In this document: in pieces, positions 17,311-25,014 of the stretch
How the letters are laid out: each line of letters begins with the position of its first letter
How positions within the stretch are numbered: position 1 is the first letter of the stretch
Assembly: GCA_020832135.1 (NCBI GenBank)
Contig: JAFIFG010000032.1
Location: 1-50,510 of the forward strand
Reading direction: 5' to 3'
Source of the DNA: Clostridiaceae bacterium
GTDB taxonomy: Bacteria > Bacillota > Clostridia > Peptostreptococcales > Natronincolaceae
DNA: 50,510 bases
Translations under genes and position numbers: made by a program
Notes under the pieces: generated by a model
The model's input: the letters and a program-made list of their open reading frames with translations, nothing else
What the model was told of the DNA's origin: nothing
Databases searched by the model: none

Positions 17311-17919
17311 CTAACGTGTTTCCTCAAAATCAAAACTTACACCTGTAACTTCGTGGGGTCTTATAACTTCCCAAAGTTCTTTGGTACCATTACTGTGATG
17401 TTTGTATATATTTATCTCTCTAACTTGATACTCTCTAGCAACTTTCAATTTAAACCAACCAGAGCCTGGGGTGTTAACATTAACATGTCCAACTCCTGAT
17501 GCTGATGCTAGACCTAAACCAACGCTAAAATTAACAAATTCTCCACCAACACTTACACTAACACTTACAGATGGAGATGAACTATCTTTCCAAGCAAAAG
17601 AACCACCATGTGGAAAATTATAACCATCTCTTGGTTGTCCACCAGCGTAACCATAAGAAGTTTTTCCATTTACAGTCTCTACTGTTTCAGTTGAATAGTA
17701 TGAACGATCTTGTATACTAATTATACTTTGTAAATGTTCATCAATTTGGTTTTGAAAATTTTCTTCAATGATTTCATCAGGCAAATAGTAAGTTGTTGCT
17801 TCACCTGATTTATCTTGTACTTCTTCTTGAGCATTTACTACTATTGTAGATCCTGCTACTAACAGTATACTAAAAACTATCAAAATACTTAAAGATTTTT
17901 TAATTGTTCTTTTTAACAT
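17311..17919 (-). CDS. Secreted hypothetical protein
   Basis: Protein of 202 residues, not recognised. It has a clear signal peptide (KKSLSILIVFSILLVAGSTIVV) with a likely cut after VNA near residue 30. The mature part has a polar region of about 60 residues, then a Gly/Ser/Val-rich beta-strand region (SVSVSVSVGGEFVNFSVGLG) and a tail rich in charged residues. ATG 17919 has GAGGAG upstream, and a perfect TATAAT lies at 17965-17970 on the - strand. The alternating small/hydrophobic strands recall pore-forming or cell-surface peptides, but this is only an impression. It lies beside the agr locus, so quorum control is plausible. Confidence 0.6.
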   Translation of the reverse strand: MLKRTIKKSLSILIVFSILLVAGSTIVVNAQEEVQDKSGEATTYYLPDEIIEENFQNQIDEHLQSIISIQDRSYYSTETVETVNGKTSYGYAGGQPRDGYNFPHGGSFAWKDSSSPSVSVSVSVGGEFVNFSVGLGLASASGVGHVNVNTPGSGWFKLKVAREYQVREINIYKHHSNGTKELWEVIRPHEVTGVSFDFEETR

Positions 17920-17964
17920 ATTAATCTCTCCTCACAATTTTGTTGAATGATAATTTTTTTATTT

Positions 17965-17970
17965 ATTATA
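17965..17970 (-). promoter_or_regulatory. Candidate -10 of the secreted-protein gene
   Basis: A perfect TATAAT on the - strand about 45 bases before the ATG. The -35 is poor (TTAAAA at 16-base spacing), which would suit an activated promoter. Confidence 0.35.
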
Positions 17971-18013
17971 GCTCAAATTAGAAATATTTTAATTTGCTTA
18001 GCTTTTTCATGCA

Positions 18014-18145
18014 TTACTTTACACTACCAGATCTTATATAATATTTTCTTCTTAAACAAATTAATTTGAAAATAAAACACTTCGCACTTTCTCCAATCGG
18101 TAGTACAATAATAAATAATACTACAGTGACTATTAAGATAACCAT
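18014..18145 (-). CDS. Small membrane peptide ORF, 43 residues
   Basis: Short ORF with one hydrophobic segment (residues 2-17, VILIVTVVLFIIVLPIG) and a basic tail (KLICLRRKYYIRSG). Its ATG lies four bases after the stop of the preceding 25-codon ORF, so translation could be coupled; it has no good ribosome binding site of its own (AGGA lies about 12 bases upstream). Similar single-pass peptides include toxins and regulators, but I recognise no family. It lies on the side of the AgrA-like repeat away from agrBD. Confidence 0.35.
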   Translation of the reverse strand: MVILIVTVVLFIIVLPIGESAKCFIFKLICLRRKYYIRSGSVK

Positions 18146-18149
18146 CTGC

Positions 18150-18227
18150 TCACACTTTCCTACAGCTATCACAGATATCTTTACAGTCATTTTTTTTGTG
18201 GGTCTCTAGTCTAGAGCATCTCTTCAT
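18150..18227 (-). CDS. Cys-rich small ORF, 25 residues
   Basis: Short ORF of 25 codons with a strong ribosome binding site (GAAGGGGGTGG, seven bases before the ATG). It has four Cys, including a CxxxCxxC pattern (CKDICDSC) that could bind a metal. No family is recognised. It is the first ORF on the leftward side of the inverted repeat at 18338-18414 and may begin a transcript divergent from agrBD. Confidence 0.4.
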   Translation of the reverse strand: MKRCSRLETHKKNDCKDICDSCRKV

Positions 18228-18337
18228 ACAATACCACCCCCTTCAAGTAAAATTTTCCTTCTCTTAAACTAAGCTGTACTTGCTTGTCCTTAATCTCACC
18301 TTCAGCATAGCATATATTTTCCACTATTAGGGGTTAT

Positions 18338-18414
18338 TGTAACGAAATGGGAGTGAAGTGTAATGAAATGGTATAAAAAGTTTTTTTGTTACATTTCACT
18401 CCCATTTCATTACA
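18338..18414. promoter_or_regulatory. Candidate AgrA (LytTR) binding region upstream of agrBD
   Basis: Two 26-base arms, 18338-18363 and 18389-18414, are inverted repeats with only two mismatches. The motif TGTAAYGAAATGG occurs at 18338-18350 and again exactly 21 bases on at 18359-18371, and in the other direction at 18402-18414, with a weaker match 21 bases from that one at 18381-18393. Tandem repeats two helical turns apart are the usual layout for LytTR-domain regulators. A further copy lies upstream of agrA at 21320-21332. Confidence 0.75.
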
Positions 18415-18420
18415 CATGGA

Positions 18421-18449
18421 TTGTATATTTTTTACAGCTATGTTATTAT
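18421..18449 (+). promoter_or_regulatory. agrBD promoter
   Basis: TTGTAT (18421-18426), a 17-base spacer, and TATTAT (18444-18449), six bases downstream of the repeat region. The position next to the -35 is that expected of an activator site. Confidence 0.7.
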
Positions 18450-18481
18450 TCTAGCTAACTTGGTAATATAAGGGAGGAATT

Positions 18482-18973
18482 ATGGTGCATAGTCCTATTG
18501 ATATTTTTGCTTATAAGATTTATAAAAAGAAGCTTTTACCCAATAAAGATATTCGTAAGATGAAGTATGCTATGCAAGTTATCTGGGGGGAACTTTATAA
18601 ATTTGTAATATTGTTTGCCTTGTTTGCAATAGTAGATAGGGTATATCTGTTCTTGTTTTGTCTTGGGCTGCTATTGCCTATCCGCACTCTTTCTGGAGGA
18701 CTTCACTTTAAAAGGGGAATTACTTGTTTTATAGTAAGTCTAAGCTTTTTCTCTTTAGTAATATTCATACTGCCAAGCTTAATCAATATGACTACAAATC
18801 TAGCCATGCTTTTGATGTTCATTAGTGTGCTGGTTATTTACCGATATGCTCCTATACCTTCTCCCTTTAGACCTATTTCTAATAAAAAAAAGAAAACGGA
18901 TTTTGAAATATCTGTCCCTTTTCTTTACACTATTGTATATTTTTATTTTATTTCATTTTATTTTTGCCTATAG
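18482..18973 (+). CDS. agrB: AgrB-type cysteine protease for autoinducer maturation
   Basis: Integral membrane endopeptidase of 163 residues that cuts the C-terminal part of AgrD and forms the cyclic autoinducer. The conserved RTLSGGLHFKRGITC segment contains the catalytic His75 and Cys82, with the same seven-residue spacing as His77 and Cys84 of Staphylococcus aureus AgrB. Several hydrophobic segments follow. ATG 18482 has GGGAGG seven bases upstream. It is co-transcribed with agrD, 78 bases downstream, from the promoter at 18421. Confidence 0.9.
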   Translation: MVHSPIDIFAYKIYKKKLLPNKDIRKMKYAMQVIWGELYKFVILFALFAIVDRVYLFLFCLGLLLPIRTLSGGLHFKRGITCFIVSLSFFSLVIFILPSLINMTTNLAMLLMFISVLVIYRYAPIPSPFRPISNKKKKTDFEISVPFLYTIVYFYFISFYFCL

Positions 18974-19051
18974 TAAGATTTTTTTCACATGTGCTATATG
19001 GACAGTGTTTCTACAGGCATGTCAATTATTACTTGGAAGGGAGGGAAAAGG

Positions 19052-19192
19052 ATGAAGAAGAACAGTTCTATTTTCAATGCTATTTTACTTTCTATTGCAT
19101 CTACCTTTGTGATTGCTTCAGATTTCATTGTTAACTCAGGATCCGTAATTCTTTGGGGAGAGCCTAAATGTCCTAAAGATCTATTAAAGTAA
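19052..19192 (+). CDS. agrD: AgrD cyclic autoinducer precursor
   Basis: Precursor peptide of 46 residues. An amphipathic N-terminal part (residues 1-27) anchors it to the membrane; the C-terminal tail with GEPKCPKDLLK matches the conserved, proline-containing AgrD tail removed by AgrB. Alignment to other AgrD peptides puts the ring at Ser31-Trp35 (SVILW), closed as a lactone through Ser31 instead of the usual Cys thiolactone. ATG 19052 has GGGAGG seven bases upstream. Its 3' end overlaps the convergent agrC stop by 9 bases. The exact N-terminus of the mature signal cannot be read from sequence. Confidence 0.85.
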   Translation: MKKNSSIFNAILLSIASTFVIASDFIVNSGSVILWGEPKCPKDLLK

Positions 19193-20440
19193 TATCTTAA
19201 ATATGGTATATCCCTCATCAAAGGAAAGCTCTATGGTTCCCTTGTAATAATCAACTATTTTCTTTACATTGTATAGGCCATAGCCTCTATGCTTTCCTTT
19301 TTTGGTGGTAAAGCCTTTTTGAAAAATAGAGTCAATAGTCTCTTGTGGTAAATCTTCCCCTATATTTCTCACCTCTATTATTTTAGTATCCTTTTCTATC
19401 CCTAATATTAAAACTACTTTAGCAGCATTTCCTCTATCCTCTGTAGCTTCAATGGCATTGTTTAATAGATTTCCTAATAGTTCAACAAGTTCGTATTTTT
19501 CTAATGGATATTCTGGTATTTCCCCTTGAAATTCAACATCAAAAGAAATATTTTTTTCTTCTGCTAATGATTTTTTGCTGTAAATAATGGCACTTAGGAT
19601 ATTATTCTTTATCTGCAAAAGCTGATCTGGTGTTTTAGCTCTTTCAATTATTGTTTCTATATACTGTTTCATTTCTAACTTAGCTTCCTTAGGATTTTCT
19701 ATTTGTGTTAATCCATACAGCACACTTAGATGATTTTTAAATTCATGCTGTCTTTGTCTTACTTCATCCACCATATCCTCTAAAAAAGGTGTATATTTTT
19801 TATGGATATCAAGTAGTTTTTGCTGTTCTTTAATTTGTATAGATTGATATAGAAAGTAGATATTTAGCCCTTCCCATACAATAATTGCTAATAACAAATA
19901 GAAGATGTGGTCTTTTACAAAGCTTTCATTGACACGCCATACATACATGAATAATAATACCATCCCGGCAATATTGGTGATGATTATTGTCATATAATTT
20001 CTATATCTTAAGTAATATGTGTGTATCTTATCAAATGCAACAAATTTTTTTATAAGGATAATAGTTATAAGAGTAATTGTATTAACCATCAGACCATTTA
20101 TAAACAAAAATCCTGGCATATCGGTGAAGCCCCATAAAATATGAGTAAGTACAAGTTGAATACTTGCTATTGCAATAATTACAATAGCTAATTGTAGAAC
20201 TGCCTCTTTGATGGATAACTGAAATAAGGCTCTAACCATAATGCATAATACTATGAAATTAATGATAAATCCTATATCTATGTTGTGTATAAAAAATATC
20301 ACTGTTGTTACTGCTATGGTAATAATAACAACGATGTTTTTTATTGTGCTGATATTGAGTTTATTATTTAACTTGTTCCATATCATTAGCATTGCTGTTA
20401 ATTCTATTATAGACAGTGTAAATATCTCATATCCTTGCAT
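19184..20440 (-). CDS. agrC: AgrC-type sensor histidine kinase
   Basis: Membrane sensor kinase of 418 residues. Six to seven hydrophobic segments fill residues 1-200, forming the peptide sensor. The phosphoacceptor His232 lies in QHEFKNHLSVLYGL, and the GHKL ATPase domain carries the N box GNLLNNAIEATED, the VRNIGE segment and the G box HRGYGLYNVKKIV. This is the HPK10 class typical of AgrC. ATG 20440 has GAGGGG upstream. It lies downstream of agrA on the same strand, 16 bases after its end, and runs head-on into agrD with overlapping stops. It should sense the product of the adjacent agrD. Confidence 0.87.
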   Translation of the reverse strand: MQGYEIFTLSIIELTAMLMIWNKLNNKLNISTIKNIVVIITIAVTTVIFFIHNIDIGFIINFIVLCIMVRALFQLSIKEAVLQLAIVIIAIASIQLVLTHILWGFTDMPGFLFINGLMVNTITLITIILIKKFVAFDKIHTYYLRYRNYMTIIITNIAGMVLLFMYVWRVNESFVKDHIFYLLLAIIVWEGLNIYFLYQSIQIKEQQKLLDIHKKYTPFLEDMVDEVRQRQHEFKNHLSVLYGLTQIENPKEAKLEMKQYIETIIERAKTPDQLLQIKNNILSAIIYSKKSLAEEKNISFDVEFQGEIPEYPLEKYELVELLGNLLNNAIEATEDRGNAAKVVLILGIEKDTKIIEVRNIGEDLPQETIDSIFQKGFTTKKGKHRGYGLYNVKKIVDYYKGTIELSFDEGYTIFKILL

Positions 20441-20456
20441 CTAACCCCTCTTTTCC

Positions 20457-21190
20457 TTATTCTCCATATGAAAATCTATCTTTAAGCTTTTCTTTATAGC
20501 TATTACTTACATAGGCAGTTAAAGGATAACCTTTGAAATAGACGACCCATGAATTTTTTTCATGTCTTTCTATCTGATAGATGTTTTTAAGGTTTATTAT
20601 GTAGGATTTATGGGTTTGTATAAAGTATTGATTTGATAATATCTCCAGCACCTTTTTTATAGTCCTGTTTTTTATTGTATATCTCCGTCCTTTGTATGGA
20701 TGATACAATCTCTTCTTTGAGATTCAATAAATAATATTTCATCAGCGTACATCTTTATTATACAATCCTTCATCTGAAAGCTAATCTGCTGTCTATCTGT
20801 ATGACTAATTTGTTTTTGCTTTAGAACTCCTTTGGCTAAACGGTCAATGATTTCAGTGAGTTCCTCTTTTTTATATGGTTTTTCAAGAAAATCATAACAA
20901 TGAATTTTTTTAAAGGCTTCTAATTGTAGATATACGTGGGTAGTAACAAAGATGATATAGGTAAGTTCATATTGAGGTATTTTTCTAATTTCCTCTGCAA
21001 TTTTCAAACCAGATGTATCTGGCAATTCAATGTCTAAAATAAAGATATCTATTGCTACATTATTTAAAATACGTAAACCTTCTTCACCCTTTGATGCTTC
21101 ATAAATAGTAAAGTCTCTAGAAATAGATTGAAGTGTTCTTACGATGTTACCTCTTTCATATGCATTGTCTTCCAACACTAATATATTCAA
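20457..21190 (-). pseudogene. agrA: AgrA-type LytTR response regulator, frameshifted
   Basis: Response regulator split by a frameshift near 20690-20700. The first frame (21190-20672) has the receiver domain, with phosphoacceptor Asp53 in FILDIELPDTSG and a conserved Lys in FLEKPYKKEE, and the first strands of the LytTR DNA-binding domain (DEILFIESQRRD). The reading frame then ends in GDIQ-stop. The second frame (from about 20700 to 20457) continues the same domain with GRRYTIKNRTIKKVLEIL and QTHKSYIINLKNIYQIER. One missing base, or a -1 shift, would join them. No slippery heptamer is evident. The start is TTG 21190 with GGTGGTGA upstream. Either a true mutation silencing the agr locus or a sequencing error. 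Confidence 0.85.
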
Positions 21191-21528
21191 TGCAGCTCAC
21201 CACCTTTTTTAGCTATATTTATTTTATAGTTACTCTCTACGAAGGCAACTACTTTTCCTTTAAAATCCTTTCGAAATATCCAAAATATATGTGAGAAACA
21301 TGATATTATCACATATATGCCGTTTCATTACATGAAAAGAATATTGTAGAAATAGGATAGGGATTTCATGGTTTAATAGAATAGGTTTTGGTTGAAGTGC
21401 ACTGCTTTTTAATGATGTAATTACAAATAATTAGATTCAAAATTGCTTATTTATAACTAAAGCTACTTAAAATTTATAAATCGTGTTCAAATAAATCATA
21501 ATAAGAATGAAAAACAAAATATTTAGTA
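21191..21528. other. Intergenic region upstream of agrA
   Basis: About 340 bases that should hold the agrA-agrC promoter; TTGCCT with TAAAAT at about 21215-21240 on the - strand is a possibility. It contains one copy of the agr motif (21320-21332). No other gene is seen. Confidence 0.45.
21320..21332 (-). promoter_or_regulatory. Single copy of the agr-type motif upstream of agrA
   Basis: On the - strand TGTAATGAAACGG matches the TGTAAYGAAAYGG repeats upstream of agrBD at 12 or 13 of 13 positions allowing Y. It sits about 130 bases before the agrA start. A second copy at 21-base spacing is not convincing. Confidence 0.5.
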
Positions 21529-21559
21529 ACACCTGCTTGATTTAGCAGGTGTTTTTTTT
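21529..21559. terminator. Intrinsic terminator after the malic enzyme gene
   Basis: ACACCTGCT and AGCAGGTGT form a perfect 9-bp stem around TGATTT, with eight T on the + strand. The T-run orients it for + strand transcripts, but the stem lies just past the stop of the leftward malic enzyme gene and may serve both. Confidence 0.65.
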
Positions 21560-22769
21560 ATAGTATTAATGCTTTCTTTAATTCTTCTATATCTCTATTT
21601 AGTCTCGCCACACCTGTCTCTATAGCAGCCTTCGCCACACCCAGTGCAACTGCAGTACCAACCCTTTTATCAAAGGCTTTAGGAATTACATTTTCTTCAT
21701 TTAGTTCTTCTTCTTTAACCAGTTCGGCTATAGCATAGGCAGCTGCTAATTTCATTTCTTCATTGATATCCGTAGCCCTCACCGCTAAAGCACCTTTAAA
21801 TATTCCTGGAAAAGCTAACACATTGTTAACTTGATTAGGAAAATCTGATCTTCCAGTACCTATTACTCTAGCACCTCCAGCTTTGGCATCTTCAGGCCAA
21901 ATTTCCGGAACAGGATTAGCCATAGCAAAGACGATGGCATCCTTATTCATCTTTCTCACCATAGTTTCATCTAACACCTGAGGACCAGATACACCAATAA
22001 ATACATCAGCTCCCTCTAGAGCATCCGCTAGTCCTCCTATAACTCTATTTTCATTGGTTATTTTTGCAATTTGTTCCTTACTTACATCATTTTTTTCATC
22101 CCCTACTTGAAGGATACCTCTTCTATCACAAACTATAACATCCTTAACATTGGCATTAAGTAACAGCTTTGTAATTGCAACTCCAGCCGCTCCTCCTCCA
22201 TTCACCACCACTGTAATATCTGACATTTGTTTCTTGATTACTTTTAGTGCATTTATAATTCCTGCTAAAACTACAATAGCTGTACCATGTTGATCATCAT
22301 GGAATACAGGAATATCCAACTCTTTCTTTAGACGTTCTTCAATTTCAAAGCATCTAGGTGCTCCAATATCTTCTAAGTTTATCCCTCCAAAGGATGGTGC
22401 GATATTTTTTACTGTTGCTATTATTTCCTCTGTATCCTGTGTATCTAAACAGATGGGGAAGGCATCGACATCAGCAAATGCTTTGAATAGAATAGCTTTT
22501 CCCTCCATCACAGGCATCCCTGCCTTAGCCCCAATATTTCCTAAACCTAATACTGCTGATCCATCGGTCACCACCGCCACCATATTTCCTTTATTGGTAT
22601 ATTCATAAATTAATGTTTCATCCTTTTCAATTTCCTTACAGGGCTCCGCCACACCAGGGGTGTAGGCGAGACTCAAATCCTTAGCATCCTTCACTTCTAC
22701 TTTGCTTATCACTTCAATTTTACCTTTATTGTCTCTATGTAACTTTAATGCTTCTTCTCTTACGTCCAT
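21558..22769 (-). CDS. Malic enzyme (NAD(P)-dependent, decarboxylating)
   Basis: Short bacterial malic enzyme, 403 residues, that converts L-malate to pyruvate and CO2 with reduction of NAD(P)+. The malate-binding domain shows SLAYTPGVAEPCKEI, VVTDGSAVLGLGNIGAKAGM and the catalytic-lysine segment GKAILFKAF, and metal ligands lie in NLEDIGAPRCFEIE and FHDDQHGTAIV. The NAD-binding motif is VVNGGGAAGVA. ATG 22769 has GGAGG upstream. It follows the LarA-family gene by 24 bases, so they probably form one transcript. A near-identical C-terminal copy lies 8 kb to the left. NAD versus NADP preference is not decided here. Confidence 0.9.
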   Translation of the reverse strand: MDVREEALKLHRDNKGKIEVISKVEVKDAKDLSLAYTPGVAEPCKEIEKDETLIYEYTNKGNMVAVVTDGSAVLGLGNIGAKAGMPVMEGKAILFKAFADVDAFPICLDTQDTEEIIATVKNIAPSFGGINLEDIGAPRCFEIEERLKKELDIPVFHDDQHGTAIVVLAGIINALKVIKKQMSDITVVVNGGGAAGVAITKLLLNANVKDVIVCDRRGILQVGDEKNDVSKEQIAKITNENRVIGGLADALEGADVFIGVSGPQVLDETMVRKMNKDAIVFAMANPVPEIWPEDAKAGGARVIGTGRSDFPNQVNNVLAFPGIFKGALAVRATDINEEMKLAAAYAIAELVKEEELNEENVIPKAFDKRVGTAVALGVAKAAIETGVARLNRDIEELKKALIL

Positions 22770-22793
22770 TTTATTTCCTCCATTTTATGTATA

Positions 22794-24050
22794 TTATTCT
22801 ACTACAGGCAAAGTAGAATTGGCATAGGGCATGATTAACACCTTTGCATCTTCTCCTAAATCCTGCAATGCTTCTTGTAAAGCTTCTTCTACTGTATCTG
22901 CATGACTAAAAAACAATGCTTCTGTTTTTTCTTTATCAAAGGAAGATATGAGGTAGGTGGGGGCTTTATCTAGTGCCATACAAATAGCTGCCGCCTTGTG
23001 GGCTCCTAGGACAAATTTTTCTTGAATCCACTGAATAGGATCCTTATGAGTTCTAGCCCTCTCCATCCAATCTTCAAAGCTTGCTTCTCCGAAACCTTCT
23101 GGACATTCCGCCAACAGAATGATCCTTCCTCCTTCCTTCACTGCATAACTACAATATTCTAGACCTTTTTGAGCTTGATATAAATTAATATCCTTTGGAA
23201 AGCCTCCAGTAGAACCTATGACAATATCTGCTGGATGTGGAATAATTCTTTTATACATTTTATCTAATGTTTTTATTCCCTCCCTATGGGCTTGTATAGG
23301 ATCTCCAGCTACTGCCTTTACAATTTCTTTTCTATTGTTTAAAACAACATTTACTATAAATACCATTCTAGCTTTTTTCCCTACTTCTTCAATATCCTGC
23401 CTCATTGGATTGCCTTCTATTACCCCAGCTTCACTTCCTGTAAGTGTCATCATGGCATGATTCGCTTCGATAGTATCTTTACCACATACTCCAGGCATCA
23501 AGGCTTTATAGCCTGCACTATAACCAGCATTATAATGGAACTCTAAGTTTCCTGTTCCAATAATCAAATCTGCCTCTACTACAGGTTTGAAAATTTCCAT
23601 AGGGGTCCCTCTGGAAGTGGTACCTATATTGATGCATTGATGGATATCATGGTCTATACATTCAATACGACTGTAAATTTCCTCCCCCACAAGTTTTTTC
23701 TTTTCTTCTTCTGTATGCTTTCGATGATATCCAAGACCAAAGATAATAGTGATCTTATCATCTGTTAAACCACCTTGGTTTAATGCATCAATAATGGGAG
23801 GCAATAATTTATAGCTAGGTACTGGTCGTGTCACATCACTGACTAAAATAACAGCATTAGCTTTATTATGAGCAATTTCCTGTAACTTTAAAGATCCAAT
23901 AGGATTCTCTAAAGCTCTTGTCACCTCTAATGCTTCATCAGCAGCACCAGCTAAGTCCTCCGGTGTAAGTACCCCCATAAAATTTTTCTCTGGCACCGTT
24001 ACCTGTGCTTTTTCTTTTCCATACTTTAATTCAAAAACCTTATTCTCCAC
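22794..24050 (-). CDS. larA: Nickel-dependent LarA-family 2-hydroxyacid racemase
   Basis: LarA-family protein of 418 residues. Key residues align with Lactiplantibacillus LarA: Asp72 in SDVTRPVP, His109 in GLGYHRKH, His172 and the cofactor-binding Lys182 in EFHYNAGYSAGYKAL, and nickel ligand His198 in EANHAMM. These enzymes use the nickel pincer nucleotide to move hydride and invert 2-hydroxyacids. The family includes racemases of lactate, malate and other acids. The gene lies 24 bases upstream of malic enzyme, which suggests malate racemization (inference). No larB, larC or larE cofactor genes are in the window. The start is ATG 24050. Confidence 0.85.
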   Translation of the reverse strand: MENKVFELKYGKEKAQVTVPEKNFMGVLTPEDLAGAADEALEVTRALENPIGSLKLQEIAHNKANAVILVSDVTRPVPSYKLLPPIIDALNQGGLTDDKITIIFGLGYHRKHTEEEKKKLVGEEIYSRIECIDHDIHQCINIGTTSRGTPMEIFKPVVEADLIIGTGNLEFHYNAGYSAGYKALMPGVCGKDTIEANHAMMTLTGSEAGVIEGNPMRQDIEEVGKKARMVFIVNVVLNNRKEIVKAVAGDPIQAHREGIKTLDKMYKRIIPHPADIVIGSTGGFPKDINLYQAQKGLEYCSYAVKEGGRIILLAECPEGFGEASFEDWMERARTHKDPIQWIQEKFVLGAHKAAAICMALDKAPTYLISSFDKEKTEALFFSHADTVEEALQEALQDLGEDAKVLIMPYANSTLPVVE

Positions 24051-24117
24051 CTCAGTTACCCTCCTCCTTATACAAACTATATAAGCTCAAATTGTAAAAG
24101 CTTATCTTTATTTAGTA

Positions 24118-24711
24118 CTAGGCCTTATAAGGATACTCCATATATCTAGCAGTTCTTAGAGCTACTTCTTTACCACAAAGTCTTTCCACCACATATAAGG
24201 ACATATCAATACCCGCTGATATACCTGCTGCTGTCAGGATTTTACCATTATCTAAAAATCTTTCTTCTGAACAAATATCTGCATTGGGAGCCAACTCCTT
24301 TAAAAAATCTATACATAGATGATGGGTTGTAGCCTTTAACCCTTCTAATAATCCAATTTTACCTAAAATAAAGGACCCAGTACATACAGATAAGACTAAT
24401 TCTGCTTTATCATTTACTTCCTTAACCCACTCCAGTATAGTTCCCTTCATAATAACTTTGCGAGCTCCAACTCCTCCAGGTAGAATTAAAACATCTATAG
24501 GTGGAGTATTTTTCATTGTATAGTGAGGGTTTACACTAAGACCATTTACAGCAATGATTGGCCTTTCCTCCTCCGCTACAAGAAACACATTAAAGTGTCC
24601 TGGGCTTTTCTCGTCTTTTTGGCCCGTAATAGAGAAAACCTCAAATGGTCCTGCAAAGTCTAAAGTTTCCATATCATCGTATATAAAAATACCTACATTT
24701 CTTCTAGTCAT
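24118..24711 (-). CDS. DJ-1/PfpI family protein (isonitrile hydratase-like)
   Basis: DJ-1/PfpI superfamily protein of 197 residues. The nucleophile Cys110 lies in the elbow LSVCTGSFILGKIGLLEG, followed by ATTHH, as in isonitrile hydratases and ThiJ-type proteins; the conserved Glu of FEVF is near residue 24. The start ATG 24711 is six bases after GGAGG; ATG 24717 touches it. The real substrate is unknown: close relatives include isocyanide hydratases, glyoxalases and AraC-linked domains. It lies 67 bases upstream of larA and may be co-transcribed with it, though a link in function is not evident. Confidence 0.78.
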   Translation of the reverse strand: MTRRNVGIFIYDDMETLDFAGPFEVFSITGQKDEKSPGHFNVFLVAEEERPIIAVNGLSVNPHYTMKNTPPIDVLILPGGVGARKVIMKGTILEWVKEVNDKAELVLSVCTGSFILGKIGLLEGLKATTHHLCIDFLKELAPNADICSEERFLDNGKILTAAGISAGIDMSLYVVERLCGKEVALRTARYMEYPYKA

Positions 24712-25014
24712 AATCATCCTCCTTTATCCTCTATGTATCGTTAAATCAGATTTGACTTTCACTGAATATTTCTACATTAACTATAACATATTTCCCTTAC
24801 TTTAAAATAGAATTTCATCGAAAGATAGCATGAATTTTAAAATATAACTTTATTCTACAAACTTTAAATTTATACCAATTTTTTAAAGAGACAAGCACCA
24901 AATTACACTTTAGAAAATATATTACTATTAGCTAATGAAAAACTTAGCCCCATGCAACTTTTTAAACTAAGTCTAACAAAACACTTTGTTTTTATACTCT
25001 TGGGAGGGATTTTT
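24712..25014. other. Divergent promoter region before the metal ABC operon
   Basis: About 300 bases between the DJ-1 gene and the metal ABC transporter. It is AT-rich and should hold divergent promoters. I looked for a Zur-, MntR- or Fur-type palindrome and found none that is convincing. Confidence 0.4.

Noticed and set aside
18825-19055. 76-codon + strand ORF overlapping agrB
   Set aside because: It reads agrB and agrD DNA out of frame; both of those genes have clear conserved residues.
20672-20708. Programmed -1 frameshifting in agrA
   Set aside because: No X-XXY-YYZ slippery heptamer or obvious downstream pseudoknot was found, so a mutation or sequence error is more likely.
24712-25014. 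Zur or MntR operator before the metal ABC operon
   Set aside because: No palindrome close to the known consensus could be seen.
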